Shown: positions 51,010 through 59,801 of the stretch, piece after piece
Layout: each line of letters opens with the position of its first letter
Numbering within the stretch: the first letter of the stretch is position 1
DNA from: Streptomyces verrucosisporus
Lineage (GTDB): Bacteria; Actinomycetota; Actinomycetes; Streptomycetales; Streptomycetaceae
DNA length: 64,000 nucleotides
Direction of reading: 5' to 3'
NCBI RefSeq assembly: GCF_017114865.1
Contig: NZ_JADEYH010000014.1
Coordinates: forward strand, 1-64,000
Program-made: the position numbers and the translations under genes
The notes under the pieces: generated by a model
Databases searched by the model: none
Seen by the model: the letters and a program-made list of their open reading frames with translations, nothing else
Told to the model about the DNA's origin: nothing

Positions 51010-53112
51010 ATGACCGGCCGTGGCGGTCCCCCCGGAACCGGGGCGGCGGGCTGGGGGCAGCCCGCCGAGCTGGTGCTGGACGCCGCCGGTGCGGTGATGG
51101 CGTGCACGCGGCCCGTGCTGGAGCTGCTGGGCGGCTCGGCCGGGGAGCTCCGCGGCAGGGAACTGGGCTCCTTCCTCGAGGGCCCGTCGCAGTGGGTGGG
51201 ACTGGCCGAGGGCGCCGGGCACGGCCACCGCAGCGACGGGCGCGTGGTGCTGCGGCGCGTCGGCGGCGGCCGGGTGGACGTGGACGTGAGCGTGTTCGCG
51301 CTCGCGGAGGGAGGCGGGGCGCGCTTCCTCGTCTGGCTGGTGCCCGCGGCGGGAGCCGAGCTCGAGGACGAGTTCGGGATGCGGGTGGCCCTGGCCGGAG
51401 GCGGTGTGCTGGCCTCCAGCCCGCGCGCACAGCAGCGGCTGGACCTGCTGCACGCGGCGGCGGTACGCGTCGGCGGTTCGCTGGACGTGGCGCGCAACGC
51501 CGAGGAGCTGGTCGATCTGCTGGTGCCGGTGTTCGCCGATCTGGGCGCGGTCGATCTGACCGAGGCGGTGCTGGCCGGGGAGGAGCTCGGGGAGTTCGCC
51601 GCGGACGCGCCCATGAGGCGCGTCGCCGTGGCCGCCGGGGAGGGAACGTGGCCCGAGGAGGTCTACGGCCGCGGGGAGACGTTCTCGATCGGGGACGTCG
51701 AGCGGGAGCACCTGCTGCGGGGGTCGGCCGGCACCATGCCGGACCTGAGCGGCCTTCGGAGGGCGGCGGCACGGGATCCGCGGCGGTCCCGGCTGACCCT
51801 GCCCGAGGCCGCGACCTCCCTCCTGGTCCTCCCGCTGCGGGCGCGCGGGACCGTACTGGGGGCCGTACCGCTGTGGCGGACCGGGGACCGGACCCCGTTC
51901 GACCGGGGCGACGCGACCCTGGCCGAGGAGATCGGCTCCCGGCTGGCCCTGGGCCTGGACAACGCCCGCCGGTACACCCGGGAGCGGCGCACGGCCGAGG
52001 CCCTGCAGCGCAGCCTGCTGCCTCCTCCGGTGGTGCGCCTGGCGGCGGCGGAGACCTCGGGGATGTACGCGCCGGCCAGTACCGCGGCCGGAACCGGCGG
52101 GAGCTGGTACGACGTGATCCGGCTGTCCGGAGTCCGGGTGGCCTTCGTGGTGGGCAAGGTCGCCGGGCACGGAGTGAACGCCGCCGGTGCCATGGGACGG
52201 CTGCGGTCGGCGGTGCAGACCCTGGCCGACCTGGACCCGCCGCCCGACGAGCTGCTGAGCCACCTGGACGACCTGGTGACCCGCATCGGCGAGGACGAGG
52301 GGCACCGGGCGGGACCGGCCGTCAGCTCCCTGCACGGAGCGACCTGCCTGTACGCGGCCTACGACCCGGTCACCGGACGGTGCCTCGTCGCCAGCGCCGG
52401 CCACCCCGGCCCCGTCCTGGCCAGGAGGCAGGGCTGTGCGGCGGACGACGTCGAACTCCGTCCCGGGCCGCCGCTGGGAGGCGGCACCGAACCCTTCGAA
52501 CCGGTGGAACTGCTCCTGCGGCCGGGCGATGTCCTGGCCTTCCACAGCGGACCGATCACCGCGGTGGTGCGCAACACCGAGCGGGACCTGGAGCGGATGT
52601 GCGAGAGCGCCCGGACCGCCGCGAACACCGAACAGCCGCTGAGTGACGTCGGGCCCCGCCTCCTGGCCCGCCTGCGGGAGCAGAACCGCGACGAGGACCT
52701 CGCCCTGCTCCTGGCCCGCGTGGACCGGGTGCCGCCCGGGGACACGGCCTTCTGGCGACTGCCCGCCGACCCCGGCCTCGTCGCGCACGCACGGGCCCTG
52801 GCCTCCGCCCAGCTGGCGGAGTGGGACCTGGGCGAGCTGGACTTCACCACCGAGCTGATCGTCAGCGAACTGGTCACCAACGCCGTCCGCTACGCCGGCG
52901 GCCCCATCGGCCTGCGCCTGACCAGGAACCACCGGCTCGTCTGCGAGGTGTCCGACCCCAGCCAGTCCCAGCCCTACCTGCGCCGCGCCCGACTGTCCGA
53001 GGAGGGCGGCCGCGGCCTGTTCCTCATCTCCCAGCTCGCCCACCGCTGGGGCAGCCGCTACACCCCCGGTGGCAAGACCATCTGGACCGAGCAGCTCACC
53101 GAGGGCCCCTGA
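51010..53112 (+). CDS. PAS-GAF-PP2C(SpoIIE)-HATPase protein, phosphatase site degenerate
   Basis: 700 aa. PAS-like N-terminus (~15-115), GAF (~150-330), PP2C/SpoIIE-like domain (~345-565), anti-sigma-type HATPase (~580-695, with ELIVSELVTNAVRYAGG and EGGRGLFLISQLAHRWG). The usual metal-binding aspartates are replaced: GGSWYDV (for GGDWYDV), VVGKVAGHG (for VGDVxGHG) and AFHSGPI (for YTDGL). Only the last Asp region (NRDEDLALLLAR) is kept. It may have lost phosphatase activity and act as a sensor or kinase. Confidence 0.85.
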   Translation: MTGRGGPPGTGAAGWGQPAELVLDAAGAVMACTRPVLELLGGSAGELRGRELGSFLEGPSQWVGLAEGAGHGHRSDGRVVLRRVGGGRVDVDVSVFALAEGGGARFLVWLVPAAGAELEDEFGMRVALAGGGVLASSPRAQQRLDLLHAAAVRVGGSLDVARNAEELVDLLVPVFADLGAVDLTEAVLAGEELGEFAADAPMRRVAVAAGEGTWPEEVYGRGETFSIGDVEREHLLRGSAGTMPDLSGLRRAAARDPRRSRLTLPEAATSLLVLPLRARGTVLGAVPLWRTGDRTPFDRGDATLAEEIGSRLALGLDNARRYTRERRTAEALQRSLLPPPVVRLAAAETSGMYAPASTAAGTGGSWYDVIRLSGVRVAFVVGKVAGHGVNAAGAMGRLRSAVQTLADLDPPPDELLSHLDDLVTRIGEDEGHRAGPAVSSLHGATCLYAAYDPVTGRCLVASAGHPGPVLARRQGCAADDVELRPGPPLGGGTEPFEPVELLLRPGDVLAFHSGPITAVVRNTERDLERMCESARTAANTEQPLSDVGPRLLARLREQNRDEDLALLLARVDRVPPGDTAFWRLPADPGLVAHARALASAQLAEWDLGELDFTTELIVSELVTNAVRYAGGPIGLRLTRNHRLVCEVSDPSQSQPYLRRARLSEEGGRGLFLISQLAHRWGSRYTPGGKTIWTEQLTEGP

Positions 53113-53499
53113 GTTCACCGACGACCGCACTCCGTGCGGACGCCCGGCGTGCCCGGGAGGCGGCCTCGCCGCAGCGCCCCGCGTGTTCGCCTCGCGGTTC
53201 CAGGACGACCACTACGGTCGACCGGTGCACCGAGGCCGTCCTCACCGGCGTCGGCCTCGGTGAGGGACGCATCCGCTCGGCGCTGGACGACGCGCTGCCC
53301 ACCGACGCGGAACTGCCGCCGGGCCGGGAGGGCCGGAGAGCCTTCTTCGCCCCCCGCTCGGTGACGGTCCCGTATGACGCGGCGGGGGCGGCGCCGGCCG
53401 GCGGGCGGGATTTGAGGAAACCACCGGCCGGGAGGAACCTGGAACATGGTCCATACGCGGCCAAAGCACCCAGAAAGCTCCGACAGGCAGGTGAAGGAC
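53113..53499. other. Intergenic region, no supported gene
   Basis: 387 nt. One plus-strand stretch (about 53215-53410) reads RCTEAVLTGVGLGEGRIRSA then LDDALPTDAELPPGREGRRA, which looks protein-like but has no start or ribosome-binding site and no family I know. It may be a gene scrap. Nothing else seen. Confidence 0.35.
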
Positions 53500-53796
53500 A
53501 TGGCCACCGCACACGCCCCCCACACCCAGCACCCGCACCGGCACGGCGAGGGGTGTGGCCACGTCGCCTTCGGGCACCGGGGTCACACCGACTACGTGCA
53601 CGAAGGTCATCTCCACCGCGTCCACGAGGGTCACGTCGACGAGTGCGAGCCCGAAGGGCACGCGGTCCACGGCGACCACCCCCACCGGCACGGCGAGGGC
53701 TGCGGACATGTCGCCGTCCCGCACGGTGACCACGCCGACTACGTCCACGACGGATGCAGGCACGCCCTCCACGAGGGTCACTGGGACGAGCACTGA
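53500..53796 (+). CDS. Histidine-rich protein with two tandem repeats, probable zinc binder
   Basis: 98 aa (ATG 53500; upstream in-frame starts at 53446 and GTG 53491 are possible). About 26 residues are His. It is built from two ~39-residue repeats, each beginning HPHRHGEGCGHVA, continuing with DYVH and ending HEGH-D/W-DE. Similar single-repeat proteins are found near zinc-handling genes in actinomycetes. It lies between the zinc importer and a Zur-family gene, so a role as cytosolic zinc buffer or carrier is likely. The duplication is unusual. Confidence 0.8.
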   Translation: MATAHAPHTQHPHRHGEGCGHVAFGHRGHTDYVHEGHLHRVHEGHVDECEPEGHAVHGDHPHRHGEGCGHVAVPHGDHADYVHDGCRHALHEGHWDEH

Positions 53797-53876
53797 GGCC
53801 CGGCGGATGCGCGGTGCCACGGAACCGCCGCCGGGGCTCTGCGGTCCGCCCGCTCCGGTGGCCGGGGTGCGGGCCG

Positions 53877-54539
53877 TCAGGCCGTCCGCCCGCCCGGGCA
53901 CTTTCGGCACCGTCCCTCGAAGACGAGCATGTGGCGTACGTCGACGAACCCGTGCTGCCGCTGCGTCGCCGCCAGCCACTCCTCGAACTCCCGGCAGGGG
54001 ACCGGCACGTTGTACCCGCAACCGCGGCAGACCAGGTAATGCCGGTGTTCGGTGGTGTCCCTGTAGCGGTAGGCCTTCCCCCCGCCGCCGTCGCGCACGA
54101 CATCGACCAGGCCGAGGCGTTCCAGAGCGGTGAGTGCCCGGTACACCGTGCTCAGGCTGACCGGATCCCCCTGGCACTGGAGGCGCCGGTGGATCTGCCG
54201 GGCGCCGGCGAACACCTCCAGCCCTTCGAGTAATCGCAGGACCGTCGCCTGTCGCCGCCGGGTCCCGGGAAGCGGGGACCACCGGCCGGGGGTCCGGGGG
54301 GCGTCGCCCGCCGGGGTGCTCCGGTGCGTTCGAGCTGCGGGCCGGCTCCCGGGCGCCTCTCCGGACACCGCGCGTGCCCGCGGAGCGGCCCCGCCGCAGG
54401 AAGGGGGCGGGGCTTGCTCCTTTTGTGTCCACGGCTCTCCCGAGGGCCGCTGCGTCGCGCGGAACGCGTGTGGTTCACAGGGTGCGGGTCCTCCTCCGGG
54501 TGCGGGGAAGCCCGTCGGTGACGTGGCGTCACTGGCCAT
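53877..54539 (-). CDS. zur: Fur/Zur-family metalloregulator
   Basis: 220 aa from ATG 54539, but the first ~85 residues are Pro/Ala-rich and may not be translated; GTG 54368 is an alternative. Winged helix: RRRQATVLRLLEGLEVFAGA, RQIHRRLQCQGDPVSLSTVY, RALTALERLGLVDVVRDGGG. Metal sites: HRHYLVCRGCG and the C-terminal CRKC, giving the structural Cys4. Zur rather than Fur is inferred from its zinc-gene neighbours and the Zur-like site upstream. It may be a second Zur paralogue. Confidence 0.8.
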   Translation of the reverse strand: MASDATSPTGFPAPGGGPAPCEPHAFRATQRPSGEPWTQKEQAPPPSCGGAAPRARAVSGEAPGSRPAARTHRSTPAGDAPRTPGRWSPLPGTRRRQATVLRLLEGLEVFAGARQIHRRLQCQGDPVSLSTVYRALTALERLGLVDVVRDGGGGKAYRYRDTTEHRHYLVCRGCGYNVPVPCREFEEWLAATQRQHGFVDVRHMLVFEGRCRKCPGGRTA

Positions 54540-54552
54540 GGCGACACTCTAT

Positions 54553-54567
54553 GGGAAACGGTTTTCG
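54553..54567. promoter_or_regulatory. Zur-like operator upstream of the Fur-family gene
   Basis: GGGAAACGGTTTTCG agrees with the core of the aztA/aztB site (TGAAAACGGTTTTCA) at 12 of 15 positions and has the same central AAACGGTTTTC. It is 14 nt from the longest start codon of the regulator, suggesting autoregulation. Confidence 0.65.
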
Positions 54568-54718
54568 TTTTTCTGTCACTCCGTCCTCCAGGGCGCCGCC
54601 GCCGGGTGTTCCGGCCGGTTCGGCGGGTCCGCGCCACCGCCGGACCGGCCGCCGCCGGCTCGCCGCACCGGTGCGCGAAGCGGTGCCGTGGCTGCACCAC
54701 CGCCCGGCCCGGAGTCCG

Positions 54719-55816
54719 TCACACCGCCGGCAGCGGCTGCGGGTGGTCGTGGTCGCAGGCGTCCTCGATGCCGTAGGTGTCCCACGCGGGGAACGGATGG
54801 TGGGGCGGAGCCGCCTCGCCGTCGGCCAGCAGGCACGCGGACAGGGCGGCCCGGAGGGCTTCCGGGCGCAGGCCGGTGCCGATGAACACCAGTTCCTGCC
54901 CCTGGCCGTCCGCTGCCTGGCGAGCACCGGAGGGCTCGAAGCGGGCGACGGAGCCGGCCTGGGACCACAGTCCGGTCACATGCGGGCGGGAGGCCAGGTG
55001 GAAGAAGCCCTTGGAGCGCAGGACCTGTCCGAACTCCCCGCCATCGAGGCGCTCGGTCACGAAGGACCACAGCCTCTCGGGGCGGAAGGGCCGGGTGGAG
55101 CGGAAGACGGTGGAGGAGATGCCGTACTCCTCGGTCTCCGGTACGTGGTCGCCGTTGAGCTCCATCACCCAGCCCGGTGCCTGCTGCGCCTTCTCCAGGT
55201 CGAACAGCCCGGTGCCCAGGACCTCACCGAGGTCCACCCGCCCGTGGGTGGCGGGCACGACGCGGGCGGCCGGGTTGAGCCGGGTGAGTGCGGCCCGCAG
55301 CCGGTCGGCGTCCCCGGCGCCGACGAGGTCGAGCTTGTTGAGCACGATGACGTCGGCGAACTCGATCTGGTCCATCAGCAGGTCGCTGACGGTGCGCTCG
55401 TCGTCCTCGTACTGGTCCAGGCCCCGCTCGGCGAGCCCGTCCCCGGCGCTCAACTCGGGCAGGAAGTTCGCGGCGTCGACGACGGTGACCATGGTGTCCA
55501 GGTCGGCGAGGTCCGCCAGAGTGGCGCCGTCGTCGCGGGGGAAGACGAAGGTGGCGGCGACCGGCATCGGTTCGGAGATGCCGCTGGACTCGATGAGCAG
55601 GTGGTCGAACCTTCCCTCACGGGCGAGGCGGTCGACCTCCTCCAGCAGGTCGTCGCGCAGGGTGCAGCAGATGCACCCGTTGGTCATCTCCACCAGGCGC
55701 TCCTCGGTGCGCGACAGGGCCGCCCGGCCGCCGCGCACCAGGGCGGCGTCGATGTTGACCTCGCTCATGTCGTTGACGATGACCGCCACCCGCAGGCCCT
55801 GGCGGTTGGCCAGCAT
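54719..55816 (-). pseudogene. COG0523 (CobW/YciC-type) GTPase lacking its P-loop
   Basis: 365 codons. Begins MLANRQGLRVAVIVNDMSEV, which in complete COG0523 proteins follows about 20 residues containing the Walker A GxxGxGKTT. Those are missing: upstream the sequence changes to the plus-strand TPR gene. The rest is intact: metal motif TNGCICCTLRDDLLEEV, switch LIESSGISEPMPVAATF, VVLNKLDLVG (NKxD), and the CobW_C domain with His-rich tail DACDHDHPQ. Without the P-loop it should not bind GTP. Zinc-type COG0523 proteins are Zur targets, matching this location. Confidence 0.8.
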
Positions 55817-56342
55817 CGAGGCCCGTGCCTACGGACAGCTGAACAGCCCGGGCGAAGCCCTCGCGGCCCTGCGCACCGCCGACACGCTGCGCGAGCAGGT
55901 GAACGGGGAAGACGTCCCCGGCGGCATGATGGCGTTCCCGCTCGCCAAGCAACTCTTCTACGCCAGCAGCACCCACCTGTGGCTGGGCGGGAACCGGCAA
56001 CTGAGCGATGCCGAAGCCCGGGCCGAGGAGGCGGTTGAGCTGTTCGAGGCCGATCCGCCGGAGCGCCGGCGCCTCGGGGAACTCTCCCTCGCCCGCATGG
56101 ACCTCGCCCTGGCACGGCTCGGCCGGGGCGACCTCGACGGCACCACGGGCACGGTGCACATCGTGCTGGGCACGGCGGCACGGCGCCCCACGGAGAGCGT
56201 CACCAAGCGTCTGGAGCAGTTCGGCCGCCACCTGGCCGTACACTCCGCCGCGTCGTCGCCGACGGCCGTGAACCTGCAGGACGCGATCGCCTCGCACGCG
56301 GGGCGGGAGCGCGCCGCCCTACCTCCGGGGAGTGCCCGATGA
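55817..56342 (+). pseudogene. C-terminal fragment of a TPR regulator
   Basis: About 175 codons of helical repeats: ARAYGQLNSPGEALAALRTA, AKQLFYASSTHLWLGG, AEEAVELFEADPPERRRLGE and LARMDLALARLGRGDLDGTT. This is the typical C-terminal half of Streptomyces XRE-TPR regulators. No start or HTH domain: the sequence begins at the junction with the truncated GTPase. Its stop overlaps the next start (ATGA), so it was once co-translated with the oxidoreductase. Confidence 0.65.
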
Positions 56343-57223
56343 CCACCATGACGCTGCTGCACCCCGGCGCGATGGGCGCCGCCGTCGGCGAACAGGCCGT
56401 ACACGGCGGTGCCCGGGTGCTGTGGGTGCCCGACGGACGCAGCCAGGCCACCCGGGTCCGGGCGGCCAAGGCGGGCCTGGAGGCATGCGGTTCACTGGCC
56501 GACGCCCTGGCGGTGAGCGATCTGGTGGTGTCGCTCTGCCCCCCGCACGCGGCCGAGGACGTGGCCCGGCAGGTCGCCGGCCTGCCGTATGCGGGTGTCT
56601 TCGTCGACGCCAACGCGATCAGTCCGCACCGCATGGAGCGGATCGCCGTACCGTTCTCCGAACGCGGCGCCGCTGTGGTGGACGGAGCCGTCTTCGGGCC
56701 TCCGCCGACCGGAGGACGGCGGGCGAGCCTGTGCCTGTCCGGTGACCGGCGCGGAGTGCGGGCGCTGGCCGACGCCTTCGAGGGCACCGATCTTCAGGTG
56801 CGGGCACTGGAGCGCCCGATCGGCTCGGCCTCCGCGCTGAAGATGGCCTTCGCCGGCTTCCAGAAGGCGGCCCGCACGATCGCCGCGGTCTCCCATGCTC
56901 TGGCCGAGGCACACGGGGTGGCCGCCGAGTTGGTCGAGCAGGCCCAGACGATGCCCGCCGACATCCTCACCGACGCGGGCTACCTGCCCAGCGTCGCCGC
57001 GCGGGCCTGGCGGTGGGCACCGGAGATACACGAGGTCGCCGAGACGCTGCGCCAGGCCGGGCTCCCGGACGACATCGCGCAGGCGACGGCGTCGGTGATG
57101 CTCCGCTGGGAGGGGGACAAGGACCGCTTCGACATGCCGCTGCCGGAGGTCTTCGCCCACCTCCGCACAGGAGATGGGCAAGGTTCGGCGGATGAGTCAT
57201 CCGGCGACGCCCGCGCACACTGA
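56339..57223 (+). CDS. NAD(P)-binding oxidoreductase with DUF1932 domain
   Basis: 294 aa. Rossmann start LLHPGAMGAAVGEQAVHGGA, of the 6-phosphogluconate dehydrogenase/beta-hydroxyacid dehydrogenase type, with SDLVVSLCPPHAAEDVARQV and VDANAISPHRMERI. The C-terminal helical DUF1932 region starts near ALKMAFAGFQKAARTIAAVS with the family Lys. Substrate unknown. Begins 4 nt inside the TPR fragment; the promoter may have been lost with the fragment's 5' half. Confidence 0.85.
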   Translation: MTTMTLLHPGAMGAAVGEQAVHGGARVLWVPDGRSQATRVRAAKAGLEACGSLADALAVSDLVVSLCPPHAAEDVARQVAGLPYAGVFVDANAISPHRMERIAVPFSERGAAVVDGAVFGPPPTGGRRASLCLSGDRRGVRALADAFEGTDLQVRALERPIGSASALKMAFAGFQKAARTIAAVSHALAEAHGVAAELVEQAQTMPADILTDAGYLPSVAARAWRWAPEIHEVAETLRQAGLPDDIAQATASVMLRWEGDKDRFDMPLPEVFAHLRTGDGQGSADESSGDARAH

Positions 57224-57325
57224 GGCGATGCCATCCGTCACGCGGTTGGTCGGTGACCTCATGGAGCTCGCGCCCACTCCGGGCCCGGAGTTGACCGGTC
57301 TCGCCCGGCGGTGTGGACTCCGGCC

Positions 57326-57871
57326 ATGACCCGAGTGCTCTACCTGATCGCCTGCGCGGCCGGTCCCACGCAGTACCTCGACCAGGCCGTACGACTCGCA
57401 CAGGGACGCGGCTGGGACGTGTGCGCCGTCCTCACGCCGTCGGCCGCCGCCTGGTGGGAGCCGCGGATGGAGGAGCTGGAGGAACTCACCGGCCACCCGG
57501 TGCGGTCCCGGTACAAGCTGCCGTGGGAGAAGGACGCGCTGCCGAAGGCGGACGCGATGCTGGTCGCCCCGCTGTCGTGCACCAGCTTGAACAAGTGGGG
57601 CGCGGGTATCGCGGACACGGTGGCGCTGGGTATCCCGTCGGAGGCGGTGCACATGGGTGTGCCGGTGGCGGCGATGCCGTTCTTCAACCAGGCGCAGGCC
57701 GCGCAGCCCGCCGTGCCGCGCAGTGTGGAGGCGCTCCGGTCCCAGGGCGTGCGGGTCCTGCTGGGCGAGGACGGGTACGAGCCGCACCCGCCCAAGACGG
57801 GCAACGCCCGGGCCTTTCCGTGGGAGCGGGCCCTGGAGGCGGTGGAGGACATGCTTCCCGGCGGGAACTGA
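57326..57871 (+). CDS. Flavoprotein (HFCD family)
   Basis: 181 aa. Typical of the flavoprotein/HFCD fold: VLYLIACAAGPTQYLDQAVR, VCAVLTPSAAAWW, ADAMLVAPLSCTSLNKWGAG and VPVAAMPFFNQAQAAQPAVP. In Streptomyces such genes often follow an XRE-TPR regulator and an oxidoreductase, as here. The reaction is unknown; related enzymes decarboxylate or phosphopantothenoylate. Confidence 0.85.
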   Translation: MTRVLYLIACAAGPTQYLDQAVRLAQGRGWDVCAVLTPSAAAWWEPRMEELEELTGHPVRSRYKLPWEKDALPKADAMLVAPLSCTSLNKWGAGIADTVALGIPSEAVHMGVPVAAMPFFNQAQAAQPAVPRSVEALRSQGVRVLLGEDGYEPHPPKTGNARAFPWERALEAVEDMLPGGN

Positions 57872-58059
57872 TCGCCAGGCGGTTGGACGTATGAGGGCGA
57901 TCCCTGTTCGCCGATGCCCATGTTGCGTGTGAGCTGGCGCAACGGGGCCGAGGCGCCCACGGCCTCGCCGTCACTACTCCGATGGAGCGCAGGGGATGAG
58001 GCCCAGCGGTACGGGGCTTGAGTGGTTTCAGTACTTCCGTGTACATCCCGGGGGCCCCT

Positions 58060-58605
58060 ATGTCTCTGGTCAAGGGAAACGGGGATGCGGTGGGCCGGCG
58101 AGCCGGGCAGCATGGCGGGGTGGTTGACCTGTTGTGGGATGACGTCAAGTGCTTCTTCGACCCGGACTTGATGGGGCCGTTGCCGGACGTGCGTGTCCCG
58201 GATGTCTCAGTGGAGGGCTGGCAGGCGGTCCTCGATCTTGTCGCGGAGAAGGGCTGGAAGTGCCAGTACTCCGAGGGAGAGGCGGTGCTTCCGGTGCCCC
58301 GGGCGGAGGCCGTTCTATCCCGTCCGGCGGATGCCGAATGTCCGCACCTGCGGGTCTGGCCGGCTGCCGATGTGTTGGCGATCTTCCGTTTCCATGTCGA
58401 CGATGAAGTCGACTTTGACGTCGACCTGCGGGAGTTGCAGGGCCAGGAGCGACTTGATGTGTTCTGCGGCTTCCTTCGGGAGATCGGGCGGCGGCTGGGC
58501 AAGCCGGTGCTGATGGACCCGGAGGGCGACTCCGGCCATCCGGTGCTTGGCTTCGACGTCGAGGCCGATCGAGTCGTTCTCCTCGCGGACCCGCAGGTCA
58601 GGTGA
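58060..58605 (+). CDS. Hypothetical protein
   Basis: 181 aa from ATG 58060 (58018 upstream and GTG 58120 are possible). Reads LLWDDVKCFFDPDLMGPLPD, VSVEGWQAVLDLVAEKGWKC and FHVDDEVDFDVDLRELQGQE. No family recognised; size and acidic character resemble immunity-type or DUF proteins. Its stop overlaps the IS110 relic by 3 bp, so the natural C-terminus may have been altered by insertion. Confidence 0.55.
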   Translation: MSLVKGNGDAVGRRAGQHGGVVDLLWDDVKCFFDPDLMGPLPDVRVPDVSVEGWQAVLDLVAEKGWKCQYSEGEAVLPVPRAEAVLSRPADAECPHLRVWPAADVLAIFRFHVDDEVDFDVDLRELQGQERLDVFCGFLREIGRRLGKPVLMDPEGDSGHPVLGFDVEADRVVLLADPQVR

Positions 58606-59801
58606 CTGAGGCCGACGGCTGCGGTTCGTAGAAGGTTTCGTCACAGAGTATGGCGAAGAGGAGGTCGGCCCGGCGTCGGACGAGGCAGAGCAGGGCCTGG
58701 GGTGGTGCTTGCCCTGGGCGATCTTCTTGTCGTAGTAGGCCCGCGAGGCCGGGTCGCCCAGGGCGGCGAACGCGGAGAGGAAGAAAGCCCGTTTGAGTTG
58801 CTTGTTTCTTCTCCTGGATGGCTGTTCGCCGCGGATCGAGGAGCCCGAGGTCCAGGTCGCCGGGGCGAGTCCGACGTAGGCGGCGGGGTGGCAGGCGGTT
58901 GGGAAGGTGCTGCCGTCACCGACCTCGATCAGGATCCGGGCTCCGGTCCTGACGCCGATGCCCGGCATCGACGTCAGGACTTTGGAAAGAGGGGGTCCTC
59001 CAGCAGTTCCTCGATCCGTCCGGCCGGCAGCTTGCGCTGGTCAAGGATGGCGGCCAGGGATCCGGCCAGGCTCGGGACGATCAATTCGGCCGCCTCGGTC
59101 CCCGGAGCCGTCACGGTCTGCTCGCCCAACGCGGCGAAGATCTCCTCGACCAGCCGCTCGGCCTTCCTCGGCGCCTTCGGCCGCAGCAGGGTGACCAGCC
59201 GCCGACGGCCGGCCTTGCGGATCTGGGCCGGTGACCCGAACCGTTCCAGCAGCGTGAGGACGACCGGGTGCTGCAACCGCGGCCTCAGCACCCGCTCCAG
59301 CGACGGATGGATCTAGGTCAGCAGGCCATGCAGCCGGTTCGTAACCCTGGTGGCCTCTCCTGCGAGATCGTCGTCGAACCCGACAATCATCTCCAGCTCG
59401 GCGATCGTCTTGTCCTCGCCGTCGATCGCCCGCAGTGTGTGCGGCATCGCGCGAGCCGCGTCCGCGATGATCAACGCGTCACGGGCGTCGGTCTTGGCCT
59501 CGCCGGGGTAGAGGTCGGCGATCCGCCGCATCGTCAGCCTGGGCAGGTAGGCGACGGGGCAGCCCATGTTCCGTGCGACCACCAGTGGCAGGGCACCGAT
59601 CGAGGCCGACTGGTCGACCACGACCAACACTGTTCCGTGCTTGGCCTGGAGCTTCGCGAACAGTTCGCGGAGCTTGGGTTCGGTGTTGGGCAGCCGCTTG
59701 TCGAAGGCTTTCTTCCCGGCCGGTGTGATGGCGGTGGCGTGGTGTTCGCCCTTGCCGACGCCCAGGCCGAGGAAGACATCGATGTCGCCGGTGTCGATCA
59801 T
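58598..59801 (-). pseudogene. IS110-family transposase, decayed
   Basis: DEDD-type N-terminus from ATG 59801: DVFLGLGVGKGEHHATAITP, VVDQSASIGALPLVVARNMG, YPGEAKTDARDALIIAD. An amber TAG at 59313-59315 replaces a sense codon in HGLLT-x-IHPSLERVL. The frame shifts near 58975, before MPGIGVRTGARILIEVGDGS, and again near 58695, before the C-terminal LLCLVRRRADLLFAILCDET to TGA at 58598. At least three lesions, so inactive. The C-terminal Ser motif region (APATWTSGSSIRGEQ) is kept. Confidence 0.85.

Noticed and set aside
59313..59315. TAG in the IS110 transposase as a recoded codon
   Set aside because: The same gene carries at least two further frameshifts, so simple decay explains it.
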